From Alphaproteobacteria bacterium (GTDB taxonomy: Bacteria > Myxococcota_A > UBA796 > GCA-2862545): DNA of 64,000 bases. This document shows, piece by piece, positions 16,513 to 25,261 of the stretch; the stretch's first letter is position 1, and each line of letters begins with the position of its first letter. Both the position numbers and the translations under genes were made by a program. The DNA is taken from positions 186,001-250,000 of the forward strand of contig JACKET010000006.1 in assembly GCA_020632875.1 (NCBI GenBank), written 5' to 3'. The notes below the pieces were generated by a model. That model saw nothing but the letters and a program-made list of their open reading frames with translations. It did no database searches and was not told the origin of the DNA.

Positions 16513-17874
16513 TCAGTCGTCGACGCGGGTGACGAAGACCTCGACGGGATGCCCGACGCCCTTGAGGTCGCGCTCGCCGAGGCTCTCGAACGCGACGCGC
16601 GACCCCAGCAGCAGGTCGTGCAGCGTCGCCGATGTGCAGATGGCGCCCCGGGGCGCCACGGACTCGACGCGAGCGGCGATGTTCACGGCGATGCCCGTGA
16701 GGTCGCCGTCGTCCTGCAGCTCGACCTGGCCCGCGTGCAGCCCGCCGCGGATCTCGACCCCGATCCCCGCGAGCTCGTCGCGCAGCCGGTGACCCGCCCG
16801 GACAGCCTGCTCGGGGTCGGTGAAGATCGCGAGCATGCCGTCGCCCGTGCTCTTCACGCGTCGCCCGCCGTGGCGGCCGAGGATCCGGTCGGCTGCGGCG
16901 TCGTGCGCGCGCAGGAGCCGCGCCCACGCAGCGTCGCCGAGCTCGCGGGTGCGCTTCGTGGAGTCGACGATGTCGGTGAACAGGATGACGCCGAACGTCG
17001 AGGTGCGCTCGCGCGCCGGCCGGACCCCGTCGATGAACTCGATGAGGTCGCCCTGGATGTCCCGCCACTTCGGCGAGACGTACCAGAGGTGGTTCGGGTC
17101 GTCCCAGAGGCGGACGATCGCCTCGGGCCAGCGTGAAGCGAGGTAGCGGCTCGTCGCGACCGGGATGACGCCATCCCCGCTGCAGTGCCCGATGAAGGTC
17201 GGACAGCGCACCCGGTCGACATCGCCCGACACGTCGGCGCTGACGGCGCTCGCGAGCTGGGCGGCGAGCGAGCCCGGGCTCGCGGAGTGCCGCTCGAAGC
17301 GCTGCATGAACTGCTCGATGCGCGCATCCCCGCGCCCGGACGGCATGAAGTGGTGCACCCCGCGCGACCGCGGCGTGCCCCAGTGCTCGAGCACGTCCCT
17401 CAGGGGCGCGACGCCGTCGACCCGCGGGTCGCCGGGACGCACGTGGGGCGCCAGATCCGAGAAGGGGACGCCCGGCAGCGCCGAGCCCACCACCGCGAGC
17501 CGATCGACGCGCTCGGGATGGCGGGCGGCGAGCGCGATGGCGATGGCGCCACCCTCGGACATCCCCACGACCGTGGCGGACGCGAGGCCCTCGGCGTCCA
17601 TCACGGCCAGCGTGTCGGCGACGCGGTCGTCGAGGGTCGGTGGCGTGTTGGAGCGGTCGGAGAGGCCGACCCCGCGCTTGTCGCACGTGATGACCTGGTG
17701 GTACCGCCCCGCGTAGCGGCCGACCCGCGCGTACTCCTCGAGGTCCCAGAACAGGTCGACGTTGCTGACCCAGGGCGGCGTGTAGACGACCACGTTCTCG
17801 CCCTCGCCCCAGCGGGTGTAGGCGATGTTGAAGCCATCGCTCCGCGCGTAGCGGACTTCCGGACGGAACCCCAT
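16513..17874 (-). CDS. alpha/beta-hydrolase fused to class III adenylate cyclase
   Basis: The N-terminal ~280 residues form an alpha/beta hydrolase: VVVYTPPWVSNVDL, nucleophile elbow VVGMSEGGAIA (Ser in GxSxG), and a candidate catalytic His in DDPNHLW. The C-terminal ~165 residues are a class III cyclase domain. Metal Asp residues sit in FTDIVDSTKRT and STGDGML, the substrate-selecting Lys in VKSTGDG, and the transition-state Asn/Arg in VNIAARVES. Lys with an Asp/Thr partner favours ATP over GTP. There is no signal or membrane segment, so this is a cytoplasmic cAMP-producing enzyme whose hydrolase domain may sense or process a ligand. It is divergent from the kinase-ATPase-TPR gene across 81 bp. 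Confidence 0.9.
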   Translation of the reverse strand: MGFRPEVRYARSDGFNIAYTRWGEGENVVVYTPPWVSNVDLFWDLEEYARVGRYAGRYHQVITCDKRGVGLSDRSNTPPTLDDRVADTLAVMDAEGLASATVVGMSEGGAIAIALAARHPERVDRLAVVGSALPGVPFSDLAPHVRPGDPRVDGVAPLRDVLEHWGTPRSRGVHHFMPSGRGDARIEQFMQRFERHSASPGSLAAQLASAVSADVSGDVDRVRCPTFIGHCSGDGVIPVATSRYLASRWPEAIVRLWDDPNHLWYVSPKWRDIQGDLIEFIDGVRPARERTSTFGVILFTDIVDSTKRTRELGDAAWARLLRAHDAAADRILGRHGGRRVKSTGDGMLAIFTDPEQAVRAGHRLRDELAGIGVEIRGGLHAGQVELQDDGDLTGIAVNIAARVESVAPRGAICTSATLHDLLLGSRVAFESLGERDLKGVGHPVEVFVTRVDD

Positions 17875-17955
17875 GGATTGGCCCCCGTGCGGAGTATAGG
17901 CGGGTTCGCCTCCGCGTTCGCGGGTTTCGCCGTACTGCGCGGAATACGGGGGCGC

Positions 17956-20900
17956 ATGTCCGCCGTCCTCGGCTCGTCCCGCTTGATCCGCCCGCTCGCC
18001 GAAGGCAGCGAAGGCCGGGTGTGGCTGGCGGAGCACGAGAGCGGCGGCGAGGTGGCGGTGAAGATCGTGCCGGCGGGCGAGGGCGACCGGCTGGCCGCCG
18101 AAGTGCGCGCGGTGGCCGCGCTCGATCACCCGCACATCGTGCGCATCCTCGACCACGGCCGCGTGCCGGACGACGCGCCCGCCGACGTGGGGCCGGGGGC
18201 GCGCTGGCTCGCCATGGAGCTCTGCGAGGGCACCCTCGCGCAGCGGCCGCCGTACGCCTGGTCCGGGCTGCAGGTGCTGCTCGAGCAGCTGCTCGACGCG
18301 CTGGCCCACGCGCACGCACGCGGCGTCGTGCACCGCGACCTGAAGCCGGCGAACGTGCTCTGGGGCGGCGATCGGCCGGGCTATCGCCTCTCGGACTTCG
18401 GGATGGCGCTGCGGCTCGACCCCGCGCGCGAGCCCGTGATCCACGGCGGAACGCTGCCCTACATGGCGCCCGAGCAGTTCCTGCGGCGCTCTGCGCTGCT
18501 CGGCCCCTGGACCGACCTGTACGCCGTGGGCTGCATGGCGTGGCGGCTCGTGGCCGGCAAGCACGCGTTCCACGGCGAGACGCTGTACGAGTGGGCCCGC
18601 GCGCACCACGAGGCGCCGCTGCCCCGCCTGCGGCCGCGCTTCGACGTGCCCGAGGGCCTCGAGGACTGGCTGCTCGGGCTCCTCGCGAAGTCGCCGCGCG
18701 CACGGTTCCAGCTCGCCGCGGATGCCGCCTGGGCGCTCGGTCGGCTCGGCGGCATCGAGGGGGGCGAGCGGCCGGAGATCCCGTCCGATGTCGAGCTCCA
18801 GCCGACCGTGCGCGCCGACGGCCCGGTCGCGACCTTCGACTCCGCGGTGGATTCCGTGCTCCGGCGCCCCGCGCGCCCACCGGTCGAAGACTGGCGGCAC
18901 CGTGAGCGAGCCCCGCACGCCGGGCCGAGCAGCCTGAGCCTGTTCGGCCTGCGCCCCGTGCCCCTCGTCGCCCGCCGCGCCGAGCGCGATCTGGTGTGGC
19001 GCTCGTTGCTCGAGGTCCACCAGACCGGCGAGTCGCGGGTGCTGTGGCTCGAGGGCGCGGCGGGGTGCGGCAAGTCGCACCTGGCGCGGTGGCTCGCGCG
19101 GAGGGCCGCCGAGACGGGCACGGCGCACACCCTGCTCGCGACGCACGGTCCCACGTCGGGCCCGCTCGACGGGCTCCCGGGCCTCGTGCGCCGCGGGCTG
19201 AACCTCGAGGCCGTCGAAGGGGAGGAGGCCGAGCACGACGTCCGCCGGCTGCTGGTCGTGCACCACCCCGAGCTCGCAGGGCGCGAGCGCGAGGTGCTCG
19301 AGCTGGCGAGCCCCCCGCCGGGCGGCGTGACCGAAGCGGCGACGGCGATGCGCACGGCCCTCGCAGTCGAGCTGGTCCGGTCCTTCTCCCGCGTCCGCAC
19401 GACCATCGTGTGGCTCGACGACGCGATGTGGGGGAAGGCCACGCTGGCGCTCGCCCGCGGCCTCGCCGAGCTCCCGGTCCTCCTCCTGGGCACCCACCGC
19501 ACCGGCGCCCCGGTCGGCGAGGTCGAAGGGGAGTGGCGCGCGTGGCTCGCCGAGCGCCGGGCGCGCCTCGTCCCCGTCGGCCCGCTGCAGGCGGATGCGG
19601 GCAACGCGCTCGTGCGGGAGGCCCTGAAGCTCGAAGCGGGCCTCGCGGCCGACGTGCTCGAGCGGTCGCGCGGCAATCCGCTGTTCGCCGTCCAGCTCGT
19701 CGGGGCGCTCGAGCGGCGCGGCGACCTGTGCGCCACACCCGGCGGATACGCGCTCGTCGCGGGGGCCACGGGCATCCGGCCCGCCGACATGGGCGCTCTG
19801 TGGGGCATCCGCCTCGCCACCCTGTCTCCGCAGACCGCCGAGGCCCTCGAGGTGGCGGCGTGCCTCGGCGACCGGGTGGTGGCCTCGGAGTGGCACCCCG
19901 CGCTCGCCGAGGCAGGCCTCCCGGTGCCCGCGCTCGACGCGCTCTTCGAAGAGGGCCTGCTCCAGGGCCATGCCGACCGCTGGCACTTCGTGCACGGCAT
20001 GCTGCGCGAGGCCCTGCTGGCGCGGATGCTCGCAGGGGGGCGGTCGTGGTACCGCGCGTGCTCCGACGCGCTGGCGACGTTCCTCGGCGGCGGGCAGTTC
20101 CGCGACATCGCGGGGGCCCCGTACGAGCGGCTCGAGTCGCTCTACTCGGCCTGGTACGCCGTGGTCCGCCCGGACGAGCGCGCGACCGTCACGCTCCGCC
20201 TCGCGCTCCTCCGGCAGCAGCTCGGGAAGTTCCGCGGCGTCGTCGCGATCCTCGAGCCGTTCATCACCGACCCGTCCGTCGCGCTCGCGAGCCGGCTCGA
20301 GGCGAGCACCCTGCTGGCGAGCGCCCTCAAGCGCGGCGGCGACCCCGAGCGCTCCCGCGCGGTCCTCGACCGGGGGCGCGCCCTCGCGGGCGATCGGCGT
20401 GACCTGCTCGGGCGGTTCCTCGTCTGGGACATCGTCCTCCGCCGCCACCACGACGGTCCCCAGGCCGCGCTCGACGTCGCCGAGGAGGCGCTCCAGCACG
20501 AGTACCCGCTCGTCCCCGAGCTCGCGCTCCGGCACATGTACGCGCTGATCCTCGGTGCCGTCGGACGCGACGACGAAGCGGTCCTCGAAGCGACCCAGGT
20601 GATCGAGCGGTCCCGAGCGGAGGGCCTCGTCGTCGAGGAGATCGAGGGCCTCGGCGTGCGTGGCATCGCGTTCATCCGCGCGGGCCGGTACACGCGGGGC
20701 GCGGCCGAGTTCCGCGAGCAGCTGCGCCTGGTCGAGTCCGTCGGGCTGCAGGCGAGCCGCGCGCTGCCCATGCTCAACCTGTCGTGCGCGCTCCAGCGCG
20801 TCGGCTGCGCGAACGAGGCGCTGAGCCTCGCGCTGGCGGCCGTGATCGAGCTCACCCGCACGGGAGCGCCGGACTACGTGGCGGCCGCGCTGTTCGAGAT

Positions 20901-21468
20901 CGTCCTCGGGCTCTGCGAGCGCGGCGCCGCCGAGTCGGCCCTGGCGTGGATCGAGCGCCTGCGGCCCCTGATGCCTCACGTGCGGGCGGGGCAGCACACC
21001 GAGTTCCTGCGCATGGAGATGATCGTCGCGCACCTGCGCCGCAGCCCCGACGCGCCCGACCACGCCCGGCGGGCGCGCGAAGCGCACGAGGATGCGCCGC
21101 TCTCCATCCGGATCGAGATCGAGACCGAGGCGACGGCCGTGCTGCTCGCCTCGGGCGAGCGGCGGCCCGACCTCGCGGAGCGGATGCACGAGCTGGCCTC
21201 CCGCACCCGCGGCGAGCTGCGCGCGCGGTTCCTGCACCAGGCCTGGGTCGCCGACCCCACGCTGGCCAACGAAGAGCAGGCCCGCCGCGCCCTGTCCGCC
21301 GTCAGCGCGACCGACATCCACTACCGCACGCGCGAGGCCCTCGCCGAGCTCCGGCTCCCGCAGCCGCCGATGCCCGATCTGTCCATCCCCGCCGGCATCG
21401 ACCTTCCGCCCATCGAAGCCGCAGGTGCGGTGGTCGACGCCTTCCTGCGCGTCATCGCGGGGGAGTGA
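17956..21468 (+). CDS. Ser/Thr protein kinase fused to AAA-type ATPase and TPR region
   Basis: The 1170-residue cytoplasmic protein starts with an active-looking eukaryotic-type kinase (residues ~8-270): Lys36 in VAVKIV, HRDLKPAN with Asp128, DFG at ~147-149, and GTLPYMAPE. It continues with a P-loop ATPase (Walker A GAAGCGKS at ~367-374, WLDDAMW as a Walker B candidate) and a long helical C-terminus with TPR-like repeats. This kinase-AAA-TPR order is known in myxobacterial and other large regulators. The first Gly of the nucleotide loop is Ala-like in AEGSEGRV. ATG 17956 follows a G-rich stretch. It shares a short promoter region with the cyclase fusion, suggesting linked signalling. Confidence 0.9.
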   Translation: MSAVLGSSRLIRPLAEGSEGRVWLAEHESGGEVAVKIVPAGEGDRLAAEVRAVAALDHPHIVRILDHGRVPDDAPADVGPGARWLAMELCEGTLAQRPPYAWSGLQVLLEQLLDALAHAHARGVVHRDLKPANVLWGGDRPGYRLSDFGMALRLDPAREPVIHGGTLPYMAPEQFLRRSALLGPWTDLYAVGCMAWRLVAGKHAFHGETLYEWARAHHEAPLPRLRPRFDVPEGLEDWLLGLLAKSPRARFQLAADAAWALGRLGGIEGGERPEIPSDVELQPTVRADGPVATFDSAVDSVLRRPARPPVEDWRHRERAPHAGPSSLSLFGLRPVPLVARRAERDLVWRSLLEVHQTGESRVLWLEGAAGCGKSHLARWLARRAAETGTAHTLLATHGPTSGPLDGLPGLVRRGLNLEAVEGEEAEHDVRRLLVVHHPELAGREREVLELASPPPGGVTEAATAMRTALAVELVRSFSRVRTTIVWLDDAMWGKATLALARGLAELPVLLLGTHRTGAPVGEVEGEWRAWLAERRARLVPVGPLQADAGNALVREALKLEAGLAADVLERSRGNPLFAVQLVGALERRGDLCATPGGYALVAGATGIRPADMGALWGIRLATLSPQTAEALEVAACLGDRVVASEWHPALAEAGLPVPALDALFEEGLLQGHADRWHFVHGMLREALLARMLAGGRSWYRACSDALATFLGGGQFRDIAGAPYERLESLYSAWYAVVRPDERATVTLRLALLRQQLGKFRGVVAILEPFITDPSVALASRLEASTLLASALKRGGDPERSRAVLDRGRALAGDRRDLLGRFLVWDIVLRRHHDGPQAALDVAEEALQHEYPLVPELALRHMYALILGAVGRDDEAVLEATQVIERSRAEGLVVEEIEGLGVRGIAFIRAGRYTRGAAEFREQLRLVESVGLQASRALPMLNLSCALQRVGCANEALSLALAAVIELTRTGAPDYVAAALFEIVLGLCERGAAESALAWIERLRPLMPHVRAGQHTEFLRMEMIVAHLRRSPDAPDHARRAREAHEDAPLSIRIEIETEATAVLLASGERRPDLAERMHELASRTRGELRARFLHQAWVADPTLANEEQARRALSAVSATDIHYRTREALAELRLPQPPMPDLSIPAGIDLPPIEAAGAVVDAFLRVIAGE

Positions 21469-21474
21469 CCGCCC

Positions 21475-23910
21475 TCACGGCGTGCCGCGGAGCAGGTGGA
21501 CCTCCCAGCCCCCGGACGTGTGGATCGCGACCGCGAGGTCGGGCGCGCCGTCTCCGTCGAGGTCGCCCGTCGCGATGCGCGATTCGTCGTGCACGGGCAG
21601 GCCGAGGAACGCGTCCCGTCCGCTCGCCAGGTCGAGCCCCGTGCCCGGGCCGTAGAACACGTCGACCACAGCCGTCAGCGGGTCGACCAGCACCACGTCA
21701 CCGACCCCGTCGAGGTCGAAGTCCGCCGTCGCGACCTGGCTGATCGTCGGCGCGTCGATGCTCCAGGTCGCGAGGCTGGCGTCCTGATCACCCACGATGG
21801 GCCCCGCGACGAGGTGGAGGGTGTCGGACTGCACGAGGGCGAGGTCGCCGACGCCATCCCCGGTCGCGTCGGACACGCGGGCGATGCGCCCGCCGTAGAT
21901 CACGTGGTCGGCGCCCGCCGACATGCCCCAGGAGCCCGACGCGCGCGGCCCCGTGTGGACCCACGTGTCGAGCGGCGACTGGAACACGATCTCGGCGATG
22001 CCGTCGCCGTCCAGGTCTTCGACGCCGAAGCCGTAGAACGTGCCCATGTCGTTCGTGAACACCGCCGTGGCGGCCTCTCCGGCGAGGTCGCCCGTGATGG
22101 GACCGGCGTAGAGCCGCACCTCGTTGCCCGTGCGGATCACGAGGTCGGGCACGCCGTCGCCCGTGGCATCCCCGACGGCGGCCTCGCCGAACGTCGAGCC
22201 CGCGGGCGGAGAGACGAGGTGGGCCGCCGAGAGATCGCTGTGGGACGACAGAGGCCCCGGCAGCACCCACACCTCGTCGCTGACGACGACGAGGTCGGGC
22301 ACGGCGTCGCCCGTCAGGGACGCGACGATCGGGGGGTAGACCGGGTTGTACAGCGCGCTGTCGACGATCTCGGCCGTCGCGGCCGTGTCGATCGGGCCGC
22401 TCGCGAACCCGGCGATCCGGTACATCCCGAACATCGACCCGCCTCGGAGGCCCGTGACGACGAGCTCGTTCGTGCCCGTCCCGTTGACGTCGCCGATGGC
22501 GAGGTTGCGGACGGAGTCGGACAGGGTCTCGGTGAGGATGCCGTCGGCGACCTGGCTGCCGACGAGGCGCGGCACGGCCTGGGACGGAGAGGGCTCGGGC
22601 CACGGCCCGGGCGCGGCGTCGCCGGGGAACACGTCGACCCGGTGGGTGTAGGGCCCGTAGTGGTTGCGGTACAGCACGACGAGGTCGGCGAGGCCGTCGC
22701 CATCGAGATCGCCGGCATCCCAGAGCGGCTCCTGGCTGTAGCCGCGGTTCAGCGACGCCGACTGCGCGCCCGCGGACACGGTGGCGGGGGCGGGTGCGTA
22801 CTGGAGATCGACGCGCCCTGTGCCCGTCCACAGCACATCGCCGAGCCCGTCGCCATCGAGGTCGGCGATCGCGGCCCGGTCGGTCGTGCCCTGCTCGAAC
22901 GTGGCGGCCGCGGCCCCACCCGACGCAGTGGCGGGCAGCGGACCGGAGAACAGCCACATCGTGCTGTCGGCGACGATCAGGTCTGCGAGACCATCGCCGT
23001 CGTGGTCTCCGGTGGCCGCGGCCCGCCCGCCCGGCAGGCTGTGGTCGGCGTTCGCGCTCGAGAGGAACCCGGTGGTGACGGGGCCGTCGAGCACTCGGGT
23101 CGCTCCGGTCTCGACCACGACGAGGTCGTCGGACCCGTTGCCGTCGAAGTCGCCCGCCGCGATGCGCTCGATGCGATCGGTTCCCGCGTACGTCCAGCTG
23201 GCCTGGGCCCACGCGACGCTCGTCGTGATGGGCCCGAGGAACACGCCCACGGCCCCCGGCTGCGCATCGGTGACGAGGGCGAGATCGGGCTGGCCGTCGC
23301 CGTCGAAGTCCGCGACGACGGCATCTGCGATGGACCCACCCGCCGCGCTCGCGTCGATCTGCAGGGTGTCGGCGAGGGTCTCGGTGCCATCGAGCGGACC
23401 GGGGAGGATGGCATAGCCCGAGGCGTTCACGCCGCAGCCCCCGACGTCCGTCGCGCCATCGCCGTTCAGGTCGCCGGTCGCGAGCGCCGTGAGGACCCCG
23501 AAGCCGTACACCAGCGACTGCGCCTGGAGCGGGCCCTGGACCGGGCTCGTGGCCACGTACAGCGACCCCGCGGCGTCGCTCGCGACGAGCACCGGCGCCC
23601 CGTCGAGCGACCCGACGTGGAGGTCCTGGAGTCGGGCGCCGAGATCGAGCGAGAACCCTGGCGCACCGACCCCTCCGGCGTAGCGCAGCACCGGGTCCGC
23701 ATCGGCATCGGTGTCTGCGTCGGCATCCGTGTCTGCGTCTGCATCCGTGTCTGCGTCTGCATCCGTGTCTGCGTCGGCATCCGTGTCGGTGTCGGACTCG
23801 GCGGGGACGCACTGGCCGTCGTCTTCGACCGTGCCCTCGCCGCACCGCAGTGCGGTCTTGCAGCCGGCGAAGAGCAGCGCGAGGCCCAGGATGGGGAGCG
23901 TGCGGGACAT
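21475..23910 (-). CDS. FG-GAP/VCBS-repeat lipoprotein with D/T/A linker
   Basis: The 811-residue lipoprotein has a signal ending in LLFAGC, then a Cys-containing spacer (RCGEGTVEDDGQCVP) and an Asp-Thr/Ala linker of about 35 residues. The body is FG-GAP/VCBS-type repeats with Ca-binding loops such as DLNGDGATDVG, DFDGDGQPDLAL, DHDGDGLADLIV, DLDGDGLGDVLW and DLDGDGIAEIVF. Such repeats fold into integrin-alpha-like propellers. The start ATG has GGAGG five bases upstream. It probably lies on the outer membrane surface or in the periplasm. Ligand unknown. The same repeat type occurs in the ectodomain of the kinase at 27951-32852. Confidence 0.9.
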   Translation of the reverse strand: MSRTLPILGLALLFAGCKTALRCGEGTVEDDGQCVPAESDTDTDADADTDADADTDADADTDADADTDADADPVLRYAGGVGAPGFSLDLGARLQDLHVGSLDGAPVLVASDAAGSLYVATSPVQGPLQAQSLVYGFGVLTALATGDLNGDGATDVGGCGVNASGYAILPGPLDGTETLADTLQIDASAAGGSIADAVVADFDGDGQPDLALVTDAQPGAVGVFLGPITTSVAWAQASWTYAGTDRIERIAAGDFDGNGSDDLVVVETGATRVLDGPVTTGFLSSANADHSLPGGRAAATGDHDGDGLADLIVADSTMWLFSGPLPATASGGAAAATFEQGTTDRAAIADLDGDGLGDVLWTGTGRVDLQYAPAPATVSAGAQSASLNRGYSQEPLWDAGDLDGDGLADLVVLYRNHYGPYTHRVDVFPGDAAPGPWPEPSPSQAVPRLVGSQVADGILTETLSDSVRNLAIGDVNGTGTNELVVTGLRGGSMFGMYRIAGFASGPIDTAATAEIVDSALYNPVYPPIVASLTGDAVPDLVVVSDEVWVLPGPLSSHSDLSAAHLVSPPAGSTFGEAAVGDATGDGVPDLVIRTGNEVRLYAGPITGDLAGEAATAVFTNDMGTFYGFGVEDLDGDGIAEIVFQSPLDTWVHTGPRASGSWGMSAGADHVIYGGRIARVSDATGDGVGDLALVQSDTLHLVAGPIVGDQDASLATWSIDAPTISQVATADFDLDGVGDVVLVDPLTAVVDVFYGPGTGLDLASGRDAFLGLPVHDESRIATGDLDGDGAPDLAVAIHTSGGWEVHLLRGTP
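23694..23800 (-). repeat. tandem coding repeat (D-T/A linker)
   Basis: On the minus strand, repeated units of about 18 bp (GATGCAGACACGGATGCA-like) encode alternating Asp with Thr/Ala just after the lipoprotein anchor. Neighbouring units are nearly identical at the DNA level, which suggests recent expansion or slippage. Confidence 0.88.
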
Positions 23911-24036
23911 GGAGCCTCCGGTCCGGAAGGGAAGGGGAGAGCCTAGCATCCGCGACGGCACTTTTTCTGCCCCGGATTCACGCCGCCTGCGTTCCTCCTG
24001 TGTCGGCCGATGCAGGACGACGTTGCGAGGTGACCG

Positions 24037-24861
24037 ATGCGATTCGTTGGCTTGCTGGCCCTGGGGGCCCTGGTGGGATGTCAGGAGTACGCGCTCCAGG
24101 GGCGCGGTCCCGGCCCGGAGCTCGAACCCGACGCGCCGGACGCGCCGGACGCGCCCGTTCCGGCGCCACAGCCCGGACCCGACGCGGTCCCGCCCGCCGA
24201 GGCGCCGGTCTACGCGAACACGTCCGACAGCCTGTACGAGGTCGACCCGATCTCCGGCGCCCGCGCGCTCGTCGGGCAGTTCCGCACGCCGGACGGCGCG
24301 GTGGTCGGCGAGATGACCGACATCGCCATCGACCACCAGGGCCGGGTGTACGGCGGCACGTACGACGCGCTGTACCAGATCGACCCGGCGACGGCGGCCG
24401 TCACGCGGCTGTGCGACACCCAGGTCGAGATGGTCGGCATGGCGTTCACGCCGGACGGCCACCTGCTCGCGGCCGGCGACACGGTGATCCAGCGCCTCGA
24501 TCCTGCGACGTGCGCCGCCGCGCCGGTGCTCTCGGGCACGCCGTACAACACGAGCGGCGATCTCGTGGGCCTGCCCGACGGGTACCTCTACTGGACGGTC
24601 TGGGGTGACGACGAGACCGACGGGCTCGTGCGGATCGACCCGCAGACCTGGGAGCTCGCGTACCTGGGCGACATCCCGGTCGCGCGGCTGTTCGGGCTCG
24701 GGTACGCCGACGGACAGCTCTTCGGCTTCTCGGACACCGGCGAGACCGTCGCCGTCGAGCCGGGGTACGGCGGGGCGGGAGGCTGGGTCGCGACCGAGGT
24801 GCTGTCGGACGACCCGTCGGTGGGGTGGTGGGGCGCCACCACCAACCCGGTGGCCTGGTGA
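24037..24861 (+). CDS. lipoprotein with propeller-like repeats
   Basis: The 274-residue protein has a lipobox LVGC after MRFVGLLALGA, a Pro-rich spacer with repeated DAPDAP, and then beta-strand repeats with GLTTL-type or SMP-30-like patterns (DSLYEVDPISGARAL, DALYQIDPATAAV, LVRIDPQTWELAYLG). These suggest a small propeller similar to DUF6923/NHL-like domains. GAGGTGA lies just upstream of the ATG. It is divergent from the FG-GAP lipoprotein across 126 bp and convergent with the next gene. No enzymatic motif. Confidence 0.75.
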   Translation: MRFVGLLALGALVGCQEYALQGRGPGPELEPDAPDAPDAPVPAPQPGPDAVPPAEAPVYANTSDSLYEVDPISGARALVGQFRTPDGAVVGEMTDIAIDHQGRVYGGTYDALYQIDPATAAVTRLCDTQVEMVGMAFTPDGHLLAAGDTVIQRLDPATCAAAPVLSGTPYNTSGDLVGLPDGYLYWTVWGDDETDGLVRIDPQTWELAYLGDIPVARLFGLGYADGQLFGFSDTGETVAVEPGYGGAGGWVATEVLSDDPSVGWWGATTNPVAW

Positions 24862-24865
24862 ATCG

Positions 24866-25261
24866 TCAGGGCGCCGGGACGGGGCCCTGGTAGAGCTCGA
24901 CGGAGTTGCGCCACTTGCGCAGCGACGACCCCGACACGATCGAGCCCGCCGTCATCCCGGCACCGCCGAGGAGGATGGGACCGACCCCGGTCGCGACGTC
25001 TTCGGACTGCGCCATGGCCGCGAACCCGAGCACCATGAACGACGCGCCCACGACGGTGGTGACGCGGCCCATGAGGCCCGTTCGCTTCGCCTTCTTCGCG
25101 AGGTCGTGGGAGCCGGGATCGGCGATGAGGTACACGCGCGCCCGGGTGAGCGGCGCGCGCTCGCCGTCGATGAGCACCTTCGTCTTCCCGTCGAGCTCGA
25201 TGGTGGGGAGGGGCCCGGGAGCGGGCGGATCGGCCAGAGCAGCGCAGAGGAGCAGGATCAT
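24866..25261 (-). CDS. small membrane or secreted protein, function unknown
   Basis: The 131-residue product has a start of MILLLCAALADPP, probably a signal peptide (cleavage after CAALA), then a basic region (LAKKAKRTGLMGR) and two later hydrophobic segments (TTVVGASFMVLGFAAMA, GPILLGGAGMTAGSIV). No family is recognised. The start overlaps the stop of the upstream MopE-like gene by 4 bp (ATGA), so the two are probably translated together. Confidence 0.6.
   Translation of the reverse strand: MILLLCAALADPPAPGPLPTIELDGKTKVLIDGERAPLTRARVYLIADPGSHDLAKKAKRTGLMGRVTTVVGASFMVLGFAAMAQSEDVATGVGPILLGGAGMTAGSIVSGSSLRKWRNSVELYQGPVPAP

Noticed and set aside
16513..21321. Single 1602-residue minus-strand frame including the cyclase
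   Set aside because: Only the part from ATG 17874 has real domains. The upstream part overlaps the divergent kinase gene and is a shadow.
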